Notes: generated by a model from the letters alone, not told the origin. A DNA stretch of 64,000 bases from Isoetes taiwanensis (GCA_021234155.1 JAJEKV010000770.1:1-64000); one strand, 5' to 3'; shown: positions 26,109 through 37,150, counted from the stretch's first letter. Numbers and translations: made by a program.

Positions 26109-27998
26109 GGTTTTATAATGACAGATAACCCAAATAACGCCATTACTACATAGTTATGTCACCATATCAAAGATCATCACTCTCTTAGGGGGCAGGAAAA
26201 GACTAGCATTGGCGATATTATATTAAGATACAAAGGAGCAACGCGGCGTATCCATCTTTCGGATGCAACGAGCTTATCGCGGTGACTTTGATGCCATTCA
26301 TAGATCTACGCTAAATACTTGAACTTAATGTGAAATGCCGGGCATGCAACCGAGTCCATATCTAAATGTCTTGGGATTAGAGTATTTAAAATTACGAGAT
26401 AGTGTCTACTTGAAATGCTTCCATAAGGCTATTTTGCATCTTGAATAACCTTTAACTGGTAGCGAGAACTTATCACATTTTTCTAAATTCCAAGAATAGC
26501 GGTGCTTATCACCATTTTCTAAATTTCATGTCATTCAAGACCTCTGGCAGTCCAAGGATAATGGCATGGTCCCTGGCTATGCAGAGAGGTATGATATTTC
26601 TTCTCTCTCTCTTTTTCAGCTTTTGCAATGGCAACAATATGAAATATACATTGGACACCTTATATACCATGTAACAAAAGTTACATTATTTACCATATTT
26701 ACCATGTAACAAACACCTTTGTATCAAAAGTAATCTCTGTTGAAGCATTAACAATTAAGATTTCTCTTCTTTCACATTGATTTGCTTTCGCAAATGCATG
26801 TATGCTTATCATATACATATACAATATGACTTGATGAAGTAAATTCCCATCTACAATAATAGTAGTAGTTATTATAATAAAAGATATGCCTTTATAAAGC
26901 CCATTTATTTCTTCCCATTTAAATGATTTGACATTTTTACTAGAGGCCGGTCGGATAAGCTATATTATCACAAAAGTTATGCAAACTTTTTGTCATTCAT
27001 GTTCCATTTTGCTTTTCTCTATTTCTTACCAAGTATTATGGTATAGTACAACCATCCAGAGCCCTTACCAACATTAGGCAACATCATTGCTCGATGTACT
27101 TATATTTGTTACATGCACTTTTATATATTTTGCATATGACTTTCTTTTTGCATTCAATCAAAAAAGAATTTCAATATAAATAAACACAATATAATGTAGC
27201 GATCACATGAGTAAGTCTTTCTCATGGGGCTGAAGCCTTGGCGACCATGGCGAACTCCGAACCATGACCATTCACATCTGTGACTTCTTTGTGTGAAAAT
27301 TTTTAAATGCAGTCTGCTGAATTCATCAGGGTGTTAAGCTTTGCCTGTTAGGGCACAAAATTCGGCTTCGACTATTTCAGTGTTGGTGTGGCGATCTTTG
27401 AATAGAGTTTTCTAAAGGCTGGCGATAAAATTTGCCGGCGTTGTTTGCCGGCGCTGGAAAAAGGTTCTTCATGTGAGCGGCCCATAAGGCATTGCATTTT
27501 GCCACGCTTGCCCACCATGATCAGTGCTAATATTCCAACAATCTCATGAATAAAGACAATTATTGCTTAAAATCATCTTGCCCACCATCTTAGGACAAAT
27601 CTATAATATTCCAACATTCTTTACAATTGTGTTGACATAAAATCTCTAATATTCCAACATTCTTTACAATGTGTTGACAAAGAAAGAAAAAGATAAACAA
27701 TTGAAAAGCAACTTGCATGAAAAGCAACAAAATTGCACTAACGAAGGGGTGTTTCAAAGGGATGTGGTTGTACCATTGTCTATGCAAAGCTCAATGAACT
27801 ATTTCCAAAGTTCTTGAGTTCAATTCATAGGACAACAAAGTATTCACCTTTCTCATAGAGAGTAATTTCTAGGCATAAATTTCTTATAGTCTTGCCTTAT
27901 GTCTTGGCCATAAGATATTACTTAGAAGACATTAAAGAGTGGGAGTTGCATATAACACTACTTTGAAAGACTAATATGCCACCATGCATTAACAACTT
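26109..27998. other. AT-rich non-coding stretch, probable Helitron body
   Basis: No gene is recognisable. The DNA is AT-rich, with short local repeats such as TTACCATGTAACAAA near 26,670 and 26,705 and TATTCCAACATTCTTTACAA near 27,604 and 27,653. Because a Helitron 3' end lies at 28,028, some part of this stretch must be the Helitron body. I could not find a convincing 5' TC terminus. Confidence 0.5.
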
Positions 27999-28028
27999 CT
28001 GCCCAGCAACGCTGGGCACCATTACTAG
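27999..28028 (+). mobile_element. Helitron 3' terminus (plus orientation)
   Basis: The palindrome TGCCCAGC-AAC-GCTGGGCA (28,000-28,018) is followed after 6 bases by CTAG (28,025-28,028) and then by a T. A hairpin a few bases before a terminal CTRR, with insertion before T, is the standard 3' end of a Helitron, a rolling-circle transposon. The element body lies to the left. It ends exactly where the reverse transcriptase of the LINE at 28,029-32,289 stops, so the Helitron is inserted in that LINE or has captured against it. An inverted copy of the same terminus is at 44,799-44,828. Confidence 0.85.
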
Positions 28029-29755
28029 TAGTTTGATAGTATGTTTCTGCCCGGCAGGAATGCGGTTTGTTCTGCCCTTATTAGCTTGCACAGTATTGGC
28101 TTAAGTCGATTTGCAAGAAGCTTGGCCATAATCTTGTAGGTCGTGTTGGTGAGAGCAATTGGGCGCCATTCTTCAATAGCAGTAGGCTTGTCTACCTTTG
28201 GGATTAAGGCAACAAACCCTGTGGATAGTGAAGGGTGCAGGCTCTCGAACATCCAAGCACCCCACCCAATAAGGCTGTTGTTAAATCATCACCAAGCTCC
28301 TCCCAGAATTCAAGGAAAAATTCGGGGGGGAAGCCGTCCGGGCCAGGCGATTTGCCATGTGCCATACCCTTCAGGGTGGAATAAACTTCATCCTTTGTTA
28401 TTGCTTTGCAGAGCTGAATGTTATCATTTGCTGTAACTGCTGGTTCAAGAACACCAAGGCAAAGATCTAGCATAGTGTTGTAGTCTGCAGGGAGATTATC
28501 AGCCGCAAACAGATTGGTGTAAGTGTCCAGAACATACCTCTTGATGTCAATGGGGTCTTTGATGAGGTTGGAGTTGCCATCTTTCATCTCATTGATACCA
28601 TTATCCAGAATTCTGTTTCCTGCCAATCTGAAAAAGATTTTTGAGTTTTCATTGTCCATATTTTCGTGCCACTTGGCCTTAGCCCTGACTGCTGCACCCC
28701 TTGCTTCCTCTTCTTCTATTGCTTTGATTCTGATGTCTAAATCTGACTCATAATTCTGATAGGAGATATTTGAAGGATCATGCATTAGCTTAGCACGAAT
28801 GTCCCTCATTTCATCATATAGTTGTAACTTAGACTGCTGAAAAGCTTTGGCTCTTGCGCTTCCCCATCTTTTTATCCATCCCTTCATGTTCTTAAGCTTG
28901 GAAGCCCAAAGCATGCTTTTGTGGTGCACGATTTTTTGGGACAGAGGCGGGTAGGCCTTTGAATAATTTTGAGAACTTCAGATTTGTTTAAATAGCTAGA
29001 ATTGAATTTGAAGGGAGTGGCGCATTTTTTTGGCTGGTGTGAGGGCATTTCAATTGTTAGTTTCTGGGGTATATGGTCAGATTGAGAGAAGCCATGTTCC
29101 CCTTCAACGAAATGTTTATCCAAAAAAGGTGCTGATCTACTTACAATGTAGAATCGATCAAGGAGACAGTATACCCGTTTGTCCCCTTCTTGCTTGTTGC
29201 TCCATGAGTATTCTGAAGTTGAGGGGGGAATAAGAGTAAAGCCTACGGTGTCAATGAGATTTTCCCATGCAATTTTTTCTTCAGCTGATAGATTTCTTTG
29301 GATGCCAACTTTTGATCCTGTGTTTGATCATGTTGAAGTCACCATTTAAAGCAGCCAATTTTCTCTTGCGATTTCTAATCCAACTCTCGATTTGTGTCCA
29401 CATCAAGGCTCTCTCTTTAGGTTTGTTGAAGCATAGATATTGATGGTTCCCCATTTGATGTTTATGGGGTTTCAAAGGTAATTGCTTGCCACCGCCTCTT
29501 GATGGCGGTGGGTATCGATCATCTTGAGTCCCCTCCGGAGGAGGCCAACTCCTCCCTTAGTGCCATTAGCCCCTGCAAATCAGCGAAGCTATATCCACAA
29601 GAGATCCAACTTCCAAAAGAATTTGCCTCGAACTCACCAAGACGGTGTTCTTGAAGCATCACTACATCAGCAGCTAGTGTTCTTAATGCTGTTATGACTC
29701 TAGAACGTTTTAGTGCTCCTCTAATGCCTCTTAAGTTCCAACTTACTATTTTCAT
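28029..29755 (-). pseudogene. LINE ORF2: endonuclease plus truncated reverse transcriptase
   Basis: This is the second ORF of a non-LTR retrotransposon, starting at the ATG at 29,755 (MKIVSWNLRGIRG). The N-terminus is the apurinic-type endonuclease: SWNLRG at residues 4-9, then MLQEHRL with the catalytic-type Glu, and a GDFNMI motif near 29,340. The frame breaks near 29,519, 29,280 and 28,930. A linker of about 240 codons follows (28,204-28,929), ending with the SPGPDGFPPEFF motif of reverse transcriptase, then LIPKVDKP, EWRPIALTN and a LANRLKPIL block (28,025-28,252). Reverse transcriptase stops there, before its catalytic Asp motifs, at the Helitron end. The enzyme would nick target DNA and copy its own RNA, but this copy is dead. 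It belongs with ORF1, 85 bases upstream. Confidence 0.92.
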
Positions 29756-29840
29756 GAGAAGAATAATAAATTTAACTAAATCTCCACCCTATTATCTGGT
29801 AGGTTTCAGTGCTGTCCAGTTGGCAATAGCCATACTTGCT

Positions 29841-32289
29841 TTAGTTTGCCTGATGGGGAGCTCTTGATAAGCCCTCACCATCCCCATTGCAATCATTTCT
29901 CTTGCTTTTCTTTCTTCTTTTTTCTTTTCTGGTTGGAGGCTCTTGAGGGCCAAGAACAACCTCAATGCATGCTTCCTCAATTGCCACTATTTGGTTTCGA
30001 TTATAGTTCCTTTCTGCAATGCAAGAATTAGCCACTGCTGTAGCCTCACAGCTCAATATACCTTTCCCTTTGTTTGAATTTTCCATGTTTACTGCAGGGT
30101 GCAGCTCACCATATCCCAATATACCCTGATTATGTGTTGTTGAGTTTCTCCCCACTGTGGCAGAGGTTATACTATCTTGATCTGAAGCGTTAACCTCATC
30201 AACACTGGCTGATTTCTCCACACATTGATGGTCAGGATCACCAATGACTTCCTTTGCCTGAGGGCTTACCTTTTCCTTGCCTGCATTCGTGCTATCAACA
30301 ATTGTATCTGTTTGTATTTTGATTCCTGCCATACAGCGGGATGTCTGTTGCATGTGCATATTCGGGTTGGGGCTCACTAGGGGAGATGCATAACATGCCT
30401 TGCTGGCTTGAGGGTTCTCTCTCCCTTTACATGCATCAAGATTCGCTTTCCCAACTTGGCTTGCCAAGTTTAAGGGAGCTACCTGCACGTTAGTAACTGT
30501 TGTAGGAGGTGGCAGTTGTTGTAACTGCACATCATGGCCAATATTTCCTGGAATAAAAGCAGTTGGGGATTCTGGGGTACCTGGTAGAGTTGCATGGCCA
30601 GCTTCTGTTGCATGTAAAGTGACATGCAGTTGGTGGCCGTCCACATCATGCAGTGTAGCATAAGAGGTTGGAAACCCCTCCAGGTTTGGAGGTAGTTCCA
30701 CACTTGGTGGAGGTGGCCTAGAGCATTCCCCAAGTTCAAAGTGGTTGTGTACCTCAGGGATTCTCCACGTCCCTCGCCCCTCGTCACATCCCGGCCCCAC
30801 GTCCTCTGCCTCTAACCTCTGTCCATTCAGGCTGTTGCACCATAACCACTTCTACTGGATTTTGAAAAGGTGGGGCTTGGGGGCAGTCCACTTTGTGCAA
30901 TCTCTCTTGACAGCTTTCACATAATGGAGGGAGGCTATCTAGTTTGAGCGGGAAGCAAACTACCTTGTCCCTGTAGCCCATGAATTGCAAGCCATCTGGA
31001 ATCTTCTTTTTCAGATCAATGGTGAGACGAATCCTTGGAGGAGCATCAGGCTTCATTTCCAGCATTAAGAATTCACCAATAGGGGGCGGTGCTCTAAGTC
31101 TTTGGCTCGACCCAAGATTCGCCTTGAGCCCCTCAATGAGGCCCAAATTGGGTATGGGATGGACTGTGGATTATCACAATCAAAGTCTTCTTGCCATCTC
31201 TGCAAGTAGAATTCACCTCTATCACAATTGATGATTCCCCTTCGAAGTAGGATGTCAACCTCCTTAGGTGAATTTAGCTCCACTATGAAGTGTGGTGATC
31301 GGCCGATGAGATCACGGGGGGTTGTAGGAACCCTGCAGATTCTCTCAATGACCCTCCTAGCCTCAGCAAGAGAGACCATTCCTTTGATTACTCTTCCAAT
31401 GACTGCTTGTTTCTCCATTTTTCTAATCTTGTCTGCTACTGCAGGAATACGCAACGAAATGGTGCCTATGGGGAGTGTCATTACCTCAGTTTTAAGGACT
31501 TCGGCAGGCATAGTTTCGAGATTCACCTCAGGGTTCGATGTACCCTGAACATGAGCTATTTCAACAGGAGTTGCTCCAACAGGGGCTGCTGTGTCCTGAG
31601 CTTGAACAACCATTGCAAAAGTGCGCCCATCCTCCTGGACTTCCATGGAGTTTAGTAAAGATAAAGCTGGATGTTGCTTCCTAGATGATCACAGTGCAAG
31701 AGGAGAGAATGCTTCTCTTGCTGACTTTCTGAAGCAAGAAAGACCTTTAAGACAGATCCCTTAATGATATCAAACAGATCCCTGGTGGCTGAGCCTAGCT
31801 CAGAAAATTGATGGAAGGGAAATTCACGTTGCTCAATCAAAGGAAACCAAAAACTACTGGCAAACCCAGCAAACCACCCCCAATAGACACGATCTGGCGA
31901 GATAACTATGGCGAAATACACCAAAAACTTGTCCCTAACTATTGAGCACCCAGCACAGCTAGCAACACTTAATATATTTTGACTATCACTCTGCTTGGAG
32001 CCCATTCGGTGAAGACATGGAAGATACCAGCAGCAGATTTGTTCCTGTCTCCCAGATATTCACCGAGCCAGCTCTCCACTAGTTCTACGTCTATCTCTGG
32101 TGTTACAGCAGCTTCCCCAACAAAAAGATAGTCCGGGAAGAATTGCTCGTCCACTAGTGCTTCCCAAAGCTCCAAGATTCCTCCCTCAAGCCACCCACAA
32201 GTATAGTGGTCACCGTTGATGATAATAGTGAAGTAGCGAGCCTTTCTTGGGTTTCTTGGGCGTAGATGAAGAGGAAGAGGATTGCCCAT
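29841..32289 (-). pseudogene. LINE ORF1: DUF4283-like RNA-binding protein with zinc knuckle
   Basis: This is the first ORF of the same LINE, read in pieces. The ATG near 32,289 opens about 107 codons, followed by frameshifted segments at 31,652-32,005, 31,065-31,646, 30,784-31,146 and a long C-terminal frame at 29,841-30,800. The 31,065-31,646 segment has the arrangement of the plant DUF4283/RRM-like domain (FIVELNSPKEVDILLRRG, then LQRW). It is followed at about 30,900 by CESCQERLHKVDC, a zinc-knuckle-like Cys/His cluster with three residues rather than four between His and the last Cys. The last ~320 residues are low-complexity, Pro/Ser/Asn-rich, and end in a basic KEKRRKKSKRND stretch. In plant LINEs this protein binds the element RNA. 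Confidence 0.85.
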
Positions 32290-32980
32290 CAAGCGCTCAA
32301 GATAAGAGGCAAAACCAGAGCCCCTACAAGGGCCCGCTAAAGGGAGTCGTGGGGGAGGCGGTCCGGATCAGCCCCCAAGCAGGTGGGCTATGGGAGATCA
32401 GCCGGGCCGAGAGGAAGATCCGACGGGCTATGGCGCTGAGAACGTCCGCCATCCTCTCGAATACCAGCATACAATCCAGGAAGCTTGGATTCGGGGTGGT
32501 CCCATTTAAGGCAGACGATAGCTCCCCCCCATTTCTGGTAACTTTGGGACACAAGGGATTTGGTGGTGCAGGCGCACTGACCCGCGGGCACTATTTGCCA
32601 TCAATATGATCAAGACCCCACCCTTTTTACGACAAAGCCGACATAGAGCGATTGGTACAAGGCGGTTCGACATGACCGACCTGGATACTTTCGTTTTCTT
32701 TGTCTTTTGCATCTTAGGGCAATCGGACAACCTTCTTTGTCTCCCAATGGGCAGTTGATATTAACTTCACTAACAAGATCATGCACTCCATATACTGAAC
32801 TTGATCATGAGTGCAGACGGCTTGCCAAGGCACCAAGCTTTGCCAACATAGTTTTGGTTTTGATTTCAAGATCGGCGGTCGACCACGGATAAGTGGTGGT
32901 CTAGCAAGCATCATTATCTCGACAAGTTCATGATCTCTCAAGAGCGAGATGGAACCTCGAAGGGGGGGCAGATTTATGGA
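32290..32980. other. Upstream of LINE; one clean minus-strand frame
   Basis: The LINE 5' end should lie somewhere here but shows no clear mark. A 121-codon minus-strand frame (32,714-33,079) is uninterrupted and overlaps the start of the phosphatase relic on the other strand. I do not recognise it and treat it as a shadow or chance frame. Confidence 0.4.
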
Positions 32981-33237
32981 GGATGTTCCATCGATGGACA
33001 AGGTCAGCAAAGATGGTGCGACGTGTCCTATACATAGAATTCCTATCCGCCAAGAGTTATCAAGTACTTCATAACCCAACTTGGTCGAGGAAGATCAAAT
33101 TGTATCGCGAGTGGTACATGAATGGCCTGTTCTCTCGGGGGCTATCTTTGTTTGGAATGAAACCTATATCCGTGGTTGGAAATAAGGACATGGTTGAAAC
33201 CATTCGGTCATACCTGGATCTGCTTCATGAGCATTTC

Positions 33238-33571
33238 TGTTACGCACTAGCACCTCTAGTGATAACCAACACACCAAAAGGGCGGATCCTTCAAGGAAAT
33301 CGTTATCCAATGGGCCCCAACCTTTCCAGGCTTTATCCCATACCCCCACGCACCATATCAATTCCTTCCCTCCTCGAGATGCTTGCCCTCAAGCATGTGG
33401 AACACACCAATGTTGCCACGAGGAATTGAACCTTTGGCTCGATACCAAATGTTACGCACTAGCACCTCTAGTGATAACCAACTCACCAAAAGGGCTGATC
33501 CTTCAAGGAAATCGTTATCCAATGGGCCCCAACCTTTCCAGGCTTTATCCCATACCCCACAGACCATATCA
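33238..33571 (-). mobile_element. TRIM element, structurally complete, 334 bp
   Basis: Two direct LTRs (33,238-33,360 and 33,450-33,571, about 122 bp each and nearly identical) bracket an 89-bp interior. Read on the minus strand each LTR runs TGATATGGT...GCGTAACA. The primer-binding site TTTGGTATCGAGCC follows the 5' LTR (33,436-33,449) and matches the usual plant initiator-tRNA-Met type. A purine tract GAGGAGGGAAGGAA (33,361-33,374) precedes the 3' LTR. Perfect 5-bp target duplications ATTTC flank it at 33,233-33,237 and 33,572-33,576. It encodes no protein, as expected of a terminal-repeat retrotransposon in miniature, and would need enzymes from another element. Removing it restores the phosphatase exon. 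Confidence 0.93.
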
Positions 33572-33729
33572 ATTTCAAGGGGAGGAAGACAAATGGAAGC
33601 AGTAAAGACGACGAGGACGAGGGAGACAAAGCTGACGGAGACGAGAATGTCGAAGGTTTGGACCCGAAAGCTGCCGAACACATTCTTGAAAACCTGAGAT
33701 TGAGGTGAGTTTATTTTGTTTGTCGGTGT

Positions 33730-33810
33730 TTCTCGACTTCCTTGAGTCGAGAAAACTCGTTCCTTTCAATACCTTTTCTTTTTCATTCTCGACTCGCGAA
33801 GTCGAAAACT
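33730..33810. repeat. Two TCGACT palindromes inside an intron
   Basis: TTTCTCGACTTCCTTGAGTC followed by GAGAAA (33,730-33,756) and TTCTCGACTCGCGAAGTCGA (33,786-33,807) lie in the intron between 33,705 and 33,842 of the phosphatase relic. They belong to the palindrome family seen at 18-19 kb, 21.5-21.8 kb and 34.8-35.1 kb. Confidence 0.85.
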
Positions 33811-34699
33811 TCGCTTCCTTCGGCCGGATGTCATCATTTCAGGGAATTCCGTGTCAACGACTCACGGATCATTGTCATTGGGCAGCGGTTCACGCCGCGA
33901 GGAGGAGAATGAAAAGGACAAAGACAATCGAGCAAGACACCGCTCCAGCCAGAAAAGGACCCGAAAAGATAATGATCCCGCATTTGGATCCCGATGAACT
34001 GGATATATGGTTGAGCCAAACTCCAACGGGATCCAGTCTGGTCCCGCCAAGCTTGTAATATTTTGACGTCAATGGAGTATTAGCTGCAAGTATACCACGA
34101 TAAAGACGCCCCCTAGATTAACACCTCGAGATCCCAGGCCAAAGCGGAGCATAAAATAGTGTATCCGAGGCCTAGAGCTAAGGAAATTGTTGAATGGTGC
34201 CAGAACGGGATTGAAGTGGGCATATGGTCTTGTATGGCAAAAGAAAAATATTGTCAATGTTCTTGGTGTTCTCGCATTTCAATTTTGAAGTTCAAGTTCG
34301 TTTGGGGAAACGAAAGGGTCGAAAGCATGTTAATGGGACCTCGATCCGGCCGATCACAAAGGGGAAGCATATAATGGTGAAAAGGTTGGACAGGGTTTAT
34401 GAGCAATTCCAGGACTATGGCAAACACAACACGCTGATCATAGACGACTCCGCCTACAAGTGCTATCATAACGCGCAAAATACAATCATTGCTAAGCCAT
34501 ATCGACCTGAAGAATATGAGACGGATAGGTGGTTGTCCTTCGGACTGTGTCCTGTCTTGGCAGAATCCCGCTTTGCCATTCTTGTCGCCGATGTGCTTCT
34601 GAACTATCCGAGCCTCACGGAACCCGATCCAGAGAGCAAGGCGATCATGAAAGCTATGGACGACAAATATTTTGGTGAACAAGAAGAGTGACCTCTGCT

Positions 34700-35115
34700 T
34701 TCAGATAGTCAAATTGTGTGAATATTGTAAACAAACGTGAACACATGTATTGAACATTTTGTAATGAATATACTTGTATATTGAGTTTTCGCTGCCTTTC
34801 TCGACTCACGAGTCGAGAAAGGCATGCTTGTCCTGTTCATGAGACCATTTGTATGTTTGATTGTGTGACTGGATGCAGCCACAAACTATTATGATAATGC
34901 TTGTACATTGCGTTTCCTGGGCCTTTCTCGACTCGCATGAAAGTCGAAAGGCAACGGGTAATTCTCGTTGATGAAACCATTTGTATGCTTCCGTGTGATT
35001 GGATGCAACCATATTCTAATGAGAATGGTTGTACTTTCACTTTTATGGGCCTTTTCGACTGCGAAGTCGAGAAAGACACTACTTCCACGTCATTGGATGC
35101 AGTTGTATGGAATGA
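34700..35115 (+). repeat. Three ~124-bp tandem units, each with a TCGACT palindrome
   Basis: Directly after the phosphatase stop codon a unit of about 124 bases is repeated three times. It contains CATTTGTATG, GTGTGA-TGGATGCA, an AATG-TTGTAC segment and a GGGCCTTTCTCGACT palindrome. The palindromes lie at 34,796-34,822, 34,921-34,952 and 35,050-35,076. In position this would be the 3' untranslated region or downstream DNA of the phosphatase gene. Confidence 0.85.
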
Positions 35116-35970
35116 ATGTCCTCCATTGTAATTTGATTTCAACATTCTTTTCTTCGTTTTGACTAATGGCACCGTAATTGTTAATCATACTCTCCTTGCT
35201 CCAGGTGGTTCAGGCACAGATCCGACACGAGCACAGATCCCTTCGTGCATCGAGATCGCCGAGGCGGCACGCATCCCGCTCAAGGCAAAAGAAATGGATT
35301 ACGGCACGGACCGGCCACGCTTACACTCTTGCCCGGCCTGCGGGATAAGGTTGCTCGCGAATTCAGAGGTTGCTTTCGCTACACCACAGGGGATAAAGAA
35401 CGGTGAAGAACAAAGAGAAAGTCCAGGAAGCTCAAAGCATCTTGCAAGCATTGCATAACATCCCGCGGAGGTTGGGGAAGGAGCATATTCGATGAAAGGC
35501 TGCGGGGCGAGTGGAGAAGTCGGGTGGACAGGTCGGCCGGTAGCTCGAGAGGCACCTCCCACGTGAGGCATTCCACACTCTTCGAGGTTGCCCCCAAGGC
35601 TTACAAACAATGGAAGAAGCGCCGCTAGTTAATCCCCTAAGGTGGACCACCTACCAAGATGATGTGGATGTAGTGACAAAGAAGACCGCCATGGTCTCTG
35701 CGTCCGATGTAAAATACATTGTACCTATTCCATTTATTAATAAAAATTCTTTTTCAACTAGTTCTTTGGTTTCAATCTTTAATGAATTTCCTTTGTTTCA
35801 GTTGCATTGTTCTTGTTCTCGACTCGCTAACCAGGGAAAACTGCAGCAAAGCTGGAATGCAGAGTTTTATTCAAAAATTCGAATTAAGGATAGTTTTCGG
35901 GTCGAGGTGCTTCTTTTTATGTAAATTAACAGGGTTCCGAAAAAAAATGGGAATGGAATGAGTCCCACTT
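35116..35970. other. Possible further exon (35,199-35,458), otherwise no gene
   Basis: After a CTTGCTCCAG acceptor-like site, a plus-strand frame at 35,199-35,458 reads as hydrophilic protein with a CPACG pair (residues include RLHSCPACGIRLL) and ends in a stop at 35,458. It could be an exon of acquired host sequence, but I cannot identify it. The rest, to 35,970, shows nothing but a half palindrome (TTCTCGACTCGC) at 35,816. Confidence 0.35.
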
Positions 35971-35973
35971 TAA

Positions 35974-36234
35974 TTAAATACGACTTACTAAGCACTTCAG
36001 GAATTTTGTTATGAAGTACCTCAAGAGGCTGAGCAGACATGGAAGATGGTATTGGTGACTGCATTCAGCAATCAAAGTTGGTAGTGGTTTCCCCATCCAC
36101 TGGAGGATCTTGCCACAGAATGGACAGCCACTACCATAATCTTCAGCCTTATCAAGGTCTGGAAGTAGTGGATCCAAGACAAATAAAGGAAGACGGTCCT
36201 TGCAAGACAGAAACCTCTCTAACCTTGGTTCCAA
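35974..36234 (-). pseudogene. Zinc-binding (CxxC...CxHxxHxxC) exon, unidentified protein
   Basis: An open minus-strand stretch without an ATG encodes GCPFCG, a spacer of about 16 residues, and ECSHQYHLPCL. The Cys/His spacing resembles half of a RING-type or similar zinc-binding fold. It is preceded by a hydrophobic LPLFVLDPLLPDLD segment. It is probably one exon or surviving block of a larger gene, and I do not recognise the protein. It lies about 2 kb inside the right end of the giant element and reads away from that end, mirroring the helix-turn-helix relic at the left end. It might therefore be an element-encoded accessory protein, or an acquired fragment. Confidence 0.45.
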
Positions 36235-36589
36235 AGACTTTCAATCTTTGTTGGTCCGCTTCGGCCGTGAGATTAAGCTCCTCGATTTTTATGCGCTCAA
36301 GTTCGGTAATAGTTCCTTCAAATTTCGGCCTCAGTATCTTGGCATATAGCCCGAATACCGCCCCGCTTTTGACGACTTGGTTTATCCTTAATCATTCCTT
36401 CCCATTTTTTAAATCTTTATTCATCTTCCGATTGCGGAACTCAAGTTCTTTGAACCTTCATTTGTAGCACCACGCGGGCTTTGATCACAAGTTTGCAACC
36501 TTGCCTTACTTGAATCACTTGATCTTGTAGAGTTGATCCATTCTCCCGGTGTCTGTTGAATTCATCCGAAAGTAATCCAAGGTTAGTAC

Positions 36590-37150
36590 CACATGACACA
36601 ACATGCACCACTTTACACACCACAAATTCCATCATGACAAACTTTGCACCACAAATGGCGTCATATTCACCACATGTGATGTGGCATGTGGTACCAACCG
36701 GTGCCACATGCCACACCACCGACATATGGCACCACAATGCACCCAAGGCACCACATATGGCAATCCATTGCCGCACCACAAATGGCGTCAAAGACACCAC
36801 ATGTGGTGCAAAATGTGGATCCATAGTGGTGCCACATTAGACACCACATGTGGCACCACAATGCACGTAAGGCACCACACATCCGGGGCATCCACCACCC
36901 CATATGTGGCGGATGGCGTGGTGCAATATTTAGCGCAGTTAGCGATTGACACCACATATGGCGGATAATCCACCATTCACAAGTATCACCATATCTAACA
37001 TCACATATGACACTAAGTATAGAAACATATGGAAGCCAATTCACTATTCAGATAAGGTACCACGTTTGGTACTATATGTGACACTACATATGCTACAAAC
37101 TACATTATTAACATATAACTGGCACCATATGACTGTCTTGTAACACATTT
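36590..37150 (+). repeat. Right subterminal CACCACATGTGGTG repeat field
   Basis: This is a dense field of CACCACA, ACCACATGTGG and CATATGGC motifs spaced about 20-40 bases apart, many themselves palindromic (ACCACATGTGGT near 36,796 and 36,842). It is the inverted counterpart of the TGTGGTG field at 10.9-11.4 kb. Long Met/His/Thr-rich frames across it are by-products of the repeats. Confidence 0.85.

Larger units (their letters stand above)
32983..34691 (+). pseudogene. FCP1/NIF-type HAD phosphatase gene relic (acquired cargo)
   Basis: A multi-exon plus-strand gene is recognisable. Exon 1 opens at the ATG at 32,983, is interrupted by the TRIM at 33,238-33,571, resumes with an Asp/Glu-rich segment and ends at 33,704 at a good donor (AG then GTGAGT). 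Exon 2 begins at 33,843 after TTTCAG. It holds a charged Arg/Glu/Lys region, then KLVIF, then DVNGVL one frame over: the HAD motif I with the first catalytic Asp but Asn in place of the second. It continues through YPRPRAKEIVEWC, VGIWS (motif II region) and NTLIIDDSAYK (motif III), and stops at 34,691. Such proteins dephosphorylate phospho-Ser/Thr, classically on the RNA polymerase II tail. Defects are the TRIM, an in-frame TGA at 33,995, a 1-base slip in a T-run at 34,061-34,064 and a further frame change near 34,230. It lies inside the giant element. Confidence 0.75.

Noticed and set aside
32714-33079. 121-codon minus-strand frame as a gene
   Set aside because: It overlaps the phosphatase relic on the opposite strand, which has motif support; this frame has none.
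36441-37044. Met/Cys/His-rich frames over 36.4-37.0 kb
   Set aside because: They are translations of the CACCACATGTGGTG subterminal repeat field.
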